From contig CAKUKJ010000211.1 in NCBI GenBank assembly GCA_934662525.1, positions 1 to 5,079 on the forward strand: a stretch of 5,079 nucleotides of DNA. Reading direction: 5' to 3'. Position numbers and translations under genes: made by a program. This document shows, piece by piece, positions 1 through 4,942 of the stretch; position 1 is the first letter of the stretch, and each line of letters starts with the position of its first letter. Below the pieces are notes generated by a model. That model was given only the letters and a program-made list of their open reading frames with translations, was not told where the DNA came from and ran no database searches. This DNA comes from an uncultured Coriobacteriales bacterium (GTDB lineage: Bacteria; Actinomycetota; Coriobacteriia; Coriobacteriales; UMGS124).

Positions 1-972
1 GGCATGGACGGTCTGGATGGAAAGGGAGTCATCACGCAGCATGAGGTCGGCGAACGCGCAGCGCACGCGCGTCGCGTGCATGGCGCGCAGGTCGCGGCGG
101 TGCTTGACGGCCAGCGACTGGCGCTCCAGCGCGAGCTTGATCTGGTCGGCAATGGCGTCGAGAAACTCGAGGTCGTCGTTGGTGAAATGACTTCCCTTCA
201 CGGCAACCGCCAGCACGCCCTCCATGCCCGTCTGCGAGATGAGCGGCAGATAGATGAAGTCGGACTGCTCGTGGAAGTCGGTGAGGGCGCCGGCGCGCGT
301 GGCGTTCTCAAAAACCCAATGAACGACATACTGCTCGATGAGCGAGTTGAACTTCGCCTCGTCGAGGTCCCCGTCCACGACGTTGACCGCAGGCGCCCGG
401 CGGGCGCGGCCCTCGGCCTCGGCGTCAAAGGGGTCGGCCAGGTAGATGGCGCACGACCTGCCGAAGAGGCTCACGACACTCTGAAGGGCCGTGTCCACCG
501 TCTCGGCCACGCCGTGGGCATAGAAGAAGCTGCCCGTAAGGTCGAAGAGGGCCTCGGTGCGCCTGAGCGCGGCGTCATGGGCGTCGGCCTCCTCGCCGAT
601 GCGCACGACAAGCGCGCCCACCACGACGGAGACGACGACGAAGAGCACGAAGGTGAGCAGGCTCGCCCGATGATCTATCCCCAGGTCGAAATAGGGGCGC
701 ACGAAGCGCCAATCCTGTATGAGAGCCCCGACGAGCGCCGCCGCGAGCGTGGGCAAAAACGCGCGGGAAAAGAAGGCGACGGCCACCGTGCCGGCCATGA
801 AGGCGAGGTAGGTGACGCCCTCGGCAAAACCGAACACGTACGCCGCGTAGGCGCCGGCCGTGGCGGCAAGCAGGCACGCAAGCGTGATGAGCCATGTGCG
901 GGGGCGTCTTACGCGGTGGACGCGGCCTGCCTGGGTGTCTTTCAGCGCGTCGGTTGGCAAACCCTGTGACAC
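1..972 (-). CDS. KdpD-type membrane sensor (DUF4118 + GAF), C-terminus cut by window edge
   Basis: The first 324 codons are visible; the rest lies beyond the left edge. Residues ~27-125 form a compact block of four hydrophobic helices (about 27-48, 53-70, 72-87 and 103-125). The linker RFVRPYFDLGIDHRASLLTF (89-108) matches the KdpD/DUF4118 membrane domain, which typically has a PPYFTF-like turn before its last helix. A GAF-like domain follows (~137-288), ending in the usual DLEFLDAIADQIKLALE helix. In this family that order leads into a HisKA/HATPase kinase core, so a sensor histidine kinase is the likely identity. It lacks the N-terminal KdpD and USP domains of true K+ sensors, so its signal is unknown. 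No HDLRTPL-type H-box is seen in residues 289-324, where it would be expected. The start is GTG at 972, one base after the flavodoxin stop and in a different frame. An ATG two bases earlier soon meets a stop. A weak GAGAAAG lies upstream. Translational coupling to the flavodoxin gene is likely. Confidence 0.8.
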   Translation of the reverse strand, partial: MSQGLPTDALKDTQAGRVHRVRRPRTWLITLACLLAATAGAYAAYVFGFAEGVTYLAFMAGTVAVAFFSRAFLPTLAAALVGALIQDWRFVRPYFDLGIDHRASLLTFVLFVVVSVVVGALVVRIGEEADAHDAALRRTEALFDLTGSFFYAHGVAETVDTALQSVVSLFGRSCAIYLADPFDAEAEGRARRAPAVNVVDGDLDEAKFNSLIEQYVVHWVFENATRAGALTDFHEQSDFIYLPLISQTGMEGVLAVAVKGSHFTNDDLEFLDAIADQIKLALERQSLAVKHRRDLRAMHATRVRCAFADLMLRDDSLSIQTVHA

Positions 973-973
973 A

Positions 974-1534
974 TCAGTACTTTCTCATAGGGATGAGCTT
1001 GACGAGCGGGCCGTGATTGAACATCAGGGGCGCGGTGCTGCGCACCCAGGCGTCAACCTTGTCCCAGTCTCGGTAATCGCCCTCGGCAAGCGGGTATACG
1101 CGAAGCGCCAGCTTCTCCATGCTCGTAAAGCCCTCGCTTCGCTTCCACCCCGGGAAGACAACGCTTGCCTTGGGATGCAGGCCATGGGCGGTCTCGTGCA
1201 TGACCGTGTCGAGGTCGCGCTCGGCCAGGCCCTCCGTCTGCGGGGAGGCGGCCCTCAGGCCGACCGAGAACAGGGCGAGCGGATGCTTGTCGAGAAATTC
1301 GGCGTTCGCCGTGAGCCAATCGCGGGCTTCCTTGTGGAACTTGCCCATACGCACGCCACTGCCGAAGACGACGGCGTCGATGTCGGCGGGAATCATGGGC
1401 ATTTCCTCAACGCTTACAACTTGGGGACGCACCCCATATGCGATGAAATCGCATCCGATACGCTTGGCAATAGTCGTGGTGCAACCAGAGAGAGTCGAGT
1501 ACGCAACAAGTACCTTCGACATGCGATGAAGCAT
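974..1534 (-). CDS. Flavodoxin-domain protein, HemG-like (Flavodoxin_5 type)
   Basis: A 186-residue flavodoxin-fold protein expected to bind FMN in the cytoplasm. The N-terminal strand and phosphate-binding loop read KVLVAYSTLSGCTTTIAKRI (residues 7-26). The second family hallmark is DIDAVVFGSGVRMGKFHKEA (51-70), the counterpart of the 'GaSIryGkfhk' segment in HemG-like protoporphyrinogen IX dehydrogenases. The conserved Phe-Ser-Val strand is at 89-91, and a late YRDWDKVDAW (154-163) corresponds to the C-terminal 'YTDW' region. The family includes both HemG and flavodoxins of unknown partner, so I do not assign hemG; a haem role is untested. The start at 1534 (MLHRMSKV) is chosen because AGGAG sits 5 nt upstream. 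The internal ATG at 1522 fits homologous N-termini but would be 17 nt from that site. The frame is open further upstream, but that part crosses a terminator. The sensor gene starts 1 nt downstream. Confidence 0.85.
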   Translation of the reverse strand: MLHRMSKVLVAYSTLSGCTTTIAKRIGCDFIAYGVRPQVVSVEEMPMIPADIDAVVFGSGVRMGKFHKEARDWLTANAEFLDKHPLALFSVGLRAASPQTEGLAERDLDTVMHETAHGLHPKASVVFPGWKRSEGFTSMEKLALRVYPLAEGDYRDWDKVDAWVRSTAPLMFNHGPLVKLIPMRKY

Positions 1535-1539
1535 GCAAT

Positions 1540-1544
1540 CTCCT
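1540..1544 (-). promoter_or_regulatory. Ribosome binding site of the flavodoxin gene
   Basis: AGGAG on the minus strand, 5 nt before the ATG at 1534. It decides that start over the downstream ATG at 1522. Confidence 0.7.
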
Positions 1545-1576
1545 ATTCCCCAGCAGGCAACATAAGACGAACTCCT

Positions 1577-1582
1577 ATTGTA
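1577..1582 (-). promoter_or_regulatory. Possible -10 box for the flavodoxin-sensor operon
   Basis: The hexamer TACAAT (5 of 6 matches to TATAAT) lies just after the upstream terminator and 42 nt before the flavodoxin start, in the only short space where a promoter for this operon could sit. The position 17 bp upstream (TGCGGG) is a poor -35 match and falls in the terminator stem. The call rests on the -10 and the context alone. Confidence 0.35.
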
Positions 1583-1588
1583 GCGCAC

Positions 1589-1622
1589 AAAAAAGGCCGC
1601 CCGCACGAAGCAGGCGGCCTTT
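1589..1622 (-). terminator. Intrinsic terminator after the DUF308-like gene
   Basis: A perfect 10-bp stem, AAAGGCCGCC (1592-1601) with GGCGGCCTTT (1613-1622), and an 11-nt loop. Read on the minus strand, six consecutive T residues (1594-1589) follow the GC-rich stem. It lies 28 nt past the stop of the membrane-protein gene at 1650 and separates it from the flavodoxin operon. Confidence 0.9.
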
Positions 1623-1649
1623 GCGAAACTAAAAATCGAGAAACTTCGG

Positions 1650-2231
1650 TTAGTCCTCAATCTGGATGGAGTTGCCCATCACGACAGGCATGAGCAGGCA
1701 GATGGCGTACACGAAGAACGCGATGCCGGCCATGGTGGCGCTCATGGAGGAGTCGAGCACGACGCCCAGGGCAAGGCAGATCATGACGAGCGAAAGGATG
1801 ATCTCGATGACCATGCCCTTGTAGTGCAGCGCCTTGGTGGAGCAAGCGCCGAAGAAGACGCCCAGGCCGATGAAGGCGATGAACAGGGCGACGACCCACT
1901 CGAAGGAGAAGGTGCCCACGAACGGGTCGACGATGGCGCCCACGCAGGCGGTGAGCGACATGATGCCGGAAATCACCAGGTAGCCGGAGATGGTCTTGGA
2001 GCCGCCGGCGTTCTTCCAAGCGGCGATCTGGCAGATGCCCGCGACGGCCATGACGACAGCGCCGACGAGCTCGCCTGCAGGCCAGGTGTAGCCCTCGGGC
2101 AGAGTCGGGTTGTGCAGGGCCTCAGGCAGGATGCCATGGCCCACAAAGCAGATGACGCCCATGACGACCAGCAGCACGGCGCTCACGACGAGGCCCATGC
2201 GCGCCCAGCCGATCCTCTTACCAAACTCCAT
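1650..2231 (-). CDS. Six-helix integral membrane protein, HdeD/DUF308-like
   Basis: A 193-residue protein that is almost entirely membrane-embedded. Six hydrophobic segments are seen at about residues 13-35, 54-71, 79-100, 109-130, 139-158 and 166-186, with short polar links and a basic N-terminus (EFGKRIGWAR). Length, helix count and the small-residue-rich helices resemble the HdeD/DUF308 family, whose founding member is linked to acid resistance in E. coli; the biochemical role of most members is unknown. I see no diagnostic motif that proves membership, so this is a fold-level call. The start at 2231 (MEFGK) is preceded by GGAGGAAAGGGG, with the AAAGGGG part 7 nt upstream. The gene appears monocistronic: a terminator lies upstream (2405-2434) and another downstream (1589-1622). 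A short helical loop (40-50) between helices 1 and 2 is Pro-rich. Confidence 0.85.
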   Translation of the reverse strand: MEFGKRIGWARMGLVVSAVLLVVMGVICFVGHGILPEALHNPTLPEGYTWPAGELVGAVVMAVAGICQIAAWKNAGGSKTISGYLVISGIMSLTACVGAIVDPFVGTFSFEWVVALFIAFIGLGVFFGACSTKALHYKGMVIEIILSLVMICLALGVVLDSSMSATMAGIAFFVYAICLLMPVVMGNSIQIED

Positions 2232-2249
2232 GGTAGAACCCCTTTCCTC

Positions 2250-2265
2250 CGCGCCCAAAGGCGCG
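2250..2265 (-). promoter_or_regulatory. 5'-UTR hairpin touching the Shine-Dalgarno of the DUF308-like gene
   Basis: CGCGCC (2250-2255) pairs perfectly with GGCGCG (2260-2265) across a 4-nt loop. In the minus-strand transcript the stem ends on the first G of GGAGG (2250-2246), so the fold would sit directly against the ribosome binding site. It could stabilise the mRNA or modulate initiation. No function is shown by the sequence. Confidence 0.4.
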
Positions 2266-2312
2266 CTCCCGGTCGCGCTTGCGGCCGAAGTACAGAACTT
2301 TCCTGAGCAAGT

Positions 2313-2318
2313 ATTCTA
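2313..2318 (-). promoter_or_regulatory. Possible -10 box for the DUF308-like gene
   Basis: TAGAAT (5 of 6 matches to TATAAT) lies in an AT-rich patch of the 5' intergenic region. A CTGTTG at 2341-2336 has the right 17-bp spacing but is a weak -35. The alternative TTGGCA (2331-2326) is a better -35 but has no good -10 at 17 bp. The exact promoter is uncertain. Confidence 0.3.
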
Positions 2319-2348
2319 TAGCTATTGCCAAAAAACAACAGTCTCAGC

Positions 2349-2364
2349 GCGCGTGCGCACGCGC
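2349..2364. repeat. 16-bp perfect palindrome, candidate operator
   Basis: GCGCGTGCGCACGCGC reads the same on both strands and is centred between 2356 and 2357. It lies in the intergenic region upstream of the DUF308-like gene, about 8 bp from the candidate -35. The neighbouring intergenic DNA is A/T-richer, so it stands out. Dyads like this are typical dimeric-repressor or activator sites, but the GC-only alternating composition makes chance more plausible than for a mixed sequence. Confidence 0.4.
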
Positions 2365-2404
2365 TTTACCCAAAAATGCACGCAGAAAACTAGCCACGTG
2401 CAAC

Positions 2405-2434
2405 AAAAAGGCCCCCGCGTGCAGCGGGGGCCTT
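2405..2434 (-). terminator. Intrinsic terminator after the zinc-ribbon protein gene
   Basis: A perfect 11-bp stem, AAGGCCCCCGC (2408-2418) with GCGGGGGCCTT (2424-2434), and a 5-nt loop. On the minus strand it is followed by five T residues (2409-2405). It starts about 30 nt beyond the stop codon at 2466. The plus strand has no T run, so it acts in one direction. Confidence 0.92.
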
Positions 2435-2465
2435 GGTTCGCGGGGCCTGGATGCCCTGCCGATGC

Positions 2466-3536
2466 TTAGAAGACCTCGACCTTGTCGCACCAGAACGCAT
2501 AGGAGCTACCGTCGGAATTGAGCACGCCGTACACGGTGACCTCCTTGCCCACCTCGAGGTCGGCCTGGACATCGCTCGCATAGACGCCGATGCCCAAAGT
2601 GGAGCCGTCGTTCAGCGTTATCTCGCTCCAACCAAGGCTACCGTCAGCCGGCACGTTGACGCTGGAAACCGTGCCGGTCATCGCAATCTGCTTGCCGAGG
2701 TATGCGTCGGGGTTGGCCGTGAAGTCCGTGGCGTACGGCCACTCATAGGACGAGGTGTCGACCACCCGGACAAGACCGGACATCGCGTCCAAAAGGTTCT
2801 TCGAGGCATCGGAGATCTCTTGCTCAGTCGCGTTGCTCGACGTGGCCACGTCCTTTGCCGCATCGATTGCCTCCTGCGCCTTGAAAGCCGACAGGCGGGT
2901 GTACACATGGGAAGCCTGGTCGGCAAGCGTCGTCTCAGCGTCGGCCACCGCCGTTTGCAGCGCCTCGGCCGTGGTTGCTGTGACATGCGTCGAAGCGCCC
3001 GGGTTGGCGGCCTGCTCGCTCTTGCAAGAACCGATTGCAAGCGAGAGCACGACGACGAGCAGCACGAGAACCGCCACGCCGATCCAGAAGGTCGGCTGAG
3101 TGTGGAGCGGCCTTGTGCGCGCGCCGCAATGCGGGCAGCGCACCTGCAGGCGGTCGACAGGGCTGCCGCACATGCGGCAAGGCGCCCCGACCCCCAGGTA
3201 GTCGTCTGCCTCGATATCCAGCTTGCCCCTGACGCGGTCGGCAGAGAGGTCGTGGATCTTGCTCGTCAGGCCACCGAAGGCGCCGGTCACCGCACCGGCG
3301 ACGTTCCCAAGCACGTTGCGGGCCGCACCTGCACCGTTTTGCCGCGCAGGCGCCCCGGAGCGCGAACGCGCCTCGCGAGGCTGCCTGGTCGGGCGCTCCG
3401 CAGCCTGCCTGCGATCGGCATAGCCCCTCTCCTGCTGCTGCTGTTGCGGGGCATAGCCGTAATCCTCGTATTGGCCGCCTTGCGTGCCCGCATACCCCTC
3501 GGCGTCCTCACCCATCGTATATTGCTCGTCCCTCAT
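2466..3536 (-). CDS. Zinc-ribbon, single-pass membrane protein with C-terminal OB-fold-like domain
   Basis: A 356-residue protein of unrecognised specific function. Residues 1-75 are polar and low in complexity (Tyr/Gly/Gln-rich, five Gln at 31-35, then Arg-rich) and probably disordered. A four-cysteine zinc ribbon follows (CRMC at 120-123 and CPHC at 134-137). One membrane helix (~149-170) puts the N-terminal half in the cytoplasm and the rest outside, if the usual topology holds. Residues ~185-262 are Ala-rich and helical, compatible with a coiled-coil stalk. Residues ~266-356 alternate beta strands (GKQIAMTGTVSSV, WSEITLNDGSTLGIGV, GKEVTVYGVL), the pattern of a tRNA_anti-like OB fold. The start at 3536 is set by GGAGG 5 nt upstream; an in-frame TTG 12 nt earlier overlaps that site. 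A terminator follows the stop. It lies 129 nt downstream of the amidase gene, with which it may be co-transcribed, which suggests an envelope role. Confidence 0.85.
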   Translation of the reverse strand: MRDEQYTMGEDAEGYAGTQGGQYEDYGYAPQQQQQERGYADRRQAAERPTRQPREARSRSGAPARQNGAGAARNVLGNVAGAVTGAFGGLTSKIHDLSADRVRGKLDIEADDYLGVGAPCRMCGSPVDRLQVRCPHCGARTRPLHTQPTFWIGVAVLVLLVVVLSLAIGSCKSEQAANPGASTHVTATTAEALQTAVADAETTLADQASHVYTRLSAFKAQEAIDAAKDVATSSNATEQEISDASKNLLDAMSGLVRVVDTSSYEWPYATDFTANPDAYLGKQIAMTGTVSSVNVPADGSLGWSEITLNDGSTLGIGVYASDVQADLEVGKEVTVYGVLNSDGSSYAFWCDKVEVF

Positions 3537-3541
3537 TGGGA

Positions 3542-3546
3542 CCTCC
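3542..3546 (-). promoter_or_regulatory. Ribosome binding site of the zinc-ribbon protein gene
   Basis: GGAGG, 5 nt before the ATG at 3536. It excludes the in-frame TTG at 3548, whose own codons lie within this site. The remaining spacer up to the amidase stop (3547-3665) holds no clear terminator and no promoter I can defend. Confidence 0.75.
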
Positions 3547-3665
3547 AATACCGCTTCTGCCTTGCCTATCCAGTCCTAAGCAGACTAACACATCGGGAAT
3601 TAAGGGGCCCGCAGCGCGCCGACACGGCACAAGCTTTGCGCTTACAAGAATTGTCTGTGGAGAGG

Positions 3666-4928
3666 CTACCGTCCCAGGATTTCTTTCAGGTACTGTTGAG
3701 CGCGCTCCACGATGTAAGGCACGTCCGTGGTCGACGGGCAATCCGTCGCACTGTAGTCCTTGTGCACGCCGATATGGTTGCCCAGCCCGATGCTCGTCCA
3801 TCCCTTGTACGCGCACAGCGTGGCGATGAGCTGCGCGCCCGTGTCCATCGTGGCTTTCGAGGGGGGATTCTCGGTCGTGCCGACGAACTCGATGGAGAGA
3901 GTCGTCTTGTTCGCCTCCCAGTTGCCCACTGCCCAGGCAGTGTCAAAGTCCTGGACGTACTGATGAATCGAATTGCCAAAAACCGAGAAGTGCGCGGAGG
4001 CCTGCCTCTCGCCACCGGTGAACGTGCTGTCCACCGAGGCCTGGGTGCTGGACTCGCTGATGTGAATCACGACGGTGTCCCAGTCGTTGCCGAAGCGCCC
4101 CTCCGTGTAGTGGGCCGCCTCCATCCACTCGAACGTCTTGCCCGCCAGGTCGGAGGACCAGTCGTGCGCGATGACCACGTCGGCAGACTCGAGCGTCTGC
4201 GTGCGGCCGGTGGCGGGGTCGTACACGTCGACATAGAACGTGTAGCGGCCCGGGGTGTCATCGGGCAGCTTCCAGGAGTACGTCGAGCTGGAGACGCGGC
4301 CGGTGCCGTTGTTGAGCGTCGAGTCCCAGTCGGCCCAGCCGTCGCGTTGCCAGACGTAGTTGTACTGCAGTCCGGATGCCTCACCCGCAACCTCAACTTG
4401 AAGCTGAACGGTGCCGCCGGCCTGAATCGAGGACGCGTTGGTGACGGTGAGGCCCGTCGCCGTCCAAGTGCCCTTGACCTGCACCTGTCCCGCATCAACC
4501 GTGGTCGCGACCTTGCCGGACACCACCACGTCGACATAGAGGTGGTATGTGCCGGGATTTTGCGGCGTGAAGGTGTAGGAGGCGTCGGTGGTATAGGCGC
4601 CGCCGTCGCGCACGGTGGAACCCCACTCGGCCCAGTCGTCGCGCTGCCAGACGTAGTTGTACTCAAGCGAGCCAGACGCAACCCCCTCGACGCTGGGCGT
4701 CACCGTGAGCGACTCGCCCAGATCGATGCTCGCCGCGCTCACCGAAGCGCTGGCCTTCACGGACGCGCGGGGGGACACGACGATGCTCTTGGAGACCGTC
4801 TGCTTGACGCCCGAAGGGCTGATGACGTCGACATAGAGGGTGTAGGTTCCGGCTGCGGAGGGCGTGAAGTCCCACGTTGTCTCAGACGTCGCCTTGCCGG
4901 TGTCCTTGACCGCCAAGCACACGTAGTC
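3666..4928 (-). CDS. Repeat-containing N-acetylmuramoyl-L-alanine amidase (Amidase_2 type), N-terminus missing
   Basis: The reading frame is cut at its 5' end near 4926-4942 by a junction; residue numbers here count from the GTG codon at 4922, which is not a real start. The product is probably secreted and cuts the MurNAc-L-Ala bond of peptidoglycan. Three beta-type repeats come first: one partial (~1-49), then two full ones with YNYVWQRD (88-95 and 187-194, 99 apart) and TYTLYVDV-like strands at 26, 125 and 226. The Amidase_2/T7-lysozyme-type domain covers ~255-418. Its zinc ligands are visible as H287 (VVIHISES), H387 and C395 (HKDYSATDC, the same H-x7-C spacing as in T7 lysozyme). AHFSVFGNSIHQYV (310-323) and AWAVGNWEANKTTLSIEFVG (329-348) are further family segments. 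The Tyr before HF in T7 lysozyme is Ala here, and AWH is AWA, so activity is likely but unproven. The signal peptide is not in the window. The repeats probably bind or present the enzyme at the wall. Confidence 0.88.
   Translation of the reverse strand, partial: DYVCLAVKDTGKATSETTWDFTPSAAGTYTLYVDVISPSGVKQTVSKSIVVSPRASVKASASVSAASIDLGESLTVTPSVEGVASGSLEYNYVWQRDDWAEWGSTVRDGGAYTTDASYTFTPQNPGTYHLYVDVVVSGKVATTVDAGQVQVKGTWTATGLTVTNASSIQAGGTVQLQVEVAGEASGLQYNYVWQRDGWADWDSTLNNGTGRVSSSTYSWKLPDDTPGRYTFYVDVYDPATGRTQTLESADVVIAHDWSSDLAGKTFEWMEAAHYTEGRFGNDWDTVVIHISESSTQASVDSTFTGGERQASAHFSVFGNSIHQYVQDFDTAWAVGNWEANKTTLSIEFVGTTENPPSKATMDTGAQLIATLCAYKGWTSIGLGNHIGVHKDYSATDCPSTTDVPYIVERAQQYLKEILGR
4331..4366. repeat. 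Copy A of a 36-bp intragenic direct repeat
   Basis: This stretch matches 4628-4663 with only two mismatches over 36 bp and lies exactly 297 bp (99 codons) away. It encodes the YNYVWQRDxWAxW core of the third amidase repeat. Confidence 0.8.
4628..4663. repeat. Copy B of a 36-bp intragenic direct repeat
   Basis: Partner of 4331-4366, encoding the same core in the second amidase repeat. Flanking parts of the two repeats differ far more at DNA level than this block does. Confidence 0.8.
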
Positions 4929-4942
4929 GCCCGCCGCGCGCG
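4926..4942. other. Chimeric junction between two unrelated sequences
   Basis: Left of here the DNA codes for the amidase on the minus strand (4861-4920 is 63% GC by my count). Right of here the minus frame soon hits a stop (4955-4953), and a plus-strand frame with 44 of 46 G/C-ending codons takes over (4981-5079 is 77% GC). Neither gene has a start codon or ribosome binding site here. The exact breakpoint cannot be fixed by eye; the bases around 4929-4942 are GC-only and could fit either side. Confidence 0.75.

Noticed and set aside
4..969. Long plus-strand open frame (321 codons)
   Set aside because: Its product is rich in Arg, Gly, Glu and His without domains, as expected for the antisense of a GC-rich gene. 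The minus-strand frame over the same bases gives a coherent DUF4118-GAF protein.
1535..1660. N-terminal extension of the flavodoxin frame
   Set aside because: The frame is open, but it is Phe/Ser/Ala-rich, crosses the 1589-1622 terminator and lies before the flavodoxin fold. AGGAG upstream of 1534 marks the start.
860..1693. Plus-strand open frame (277 codons)
   Set aside because: It runs antisense through the flavodoxin gene and across a minus-strand terminator. No ribosome binding site or recognisable domain is present.
3024..3040. Lipobox-like IGSC at the end of the membrane helix of the zinc-ribbon protein (Cys171)
   Set aside because: The helix is internal, after ~148 residues including a zinc ribbon, so it is not an N-terminal lipoprotein signal peptide.
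3432..3446. CTG trinucleotide run (four CTG plus TTG)
   Set aside because: It simply encodes the five-Gln stretch of the zinc-ribbon protein and is too short to suggest phase variation.
3547..3665. Possible terminator or promoter between the amidase and zinc-ribbon genes
   Set aside because: Only weak 4-bp stems (AAGC/GCTT) without a T run, and no -10/-35 pair with sensible spacing, could be found.
4920..4922. GTG at 4922 as the amidase start
   Set aside because: It has no ribosome binding site, lies in the middle of a beta repeat, and leaves no signal peptide. The gene is cut at the junction, so this codon is internal.
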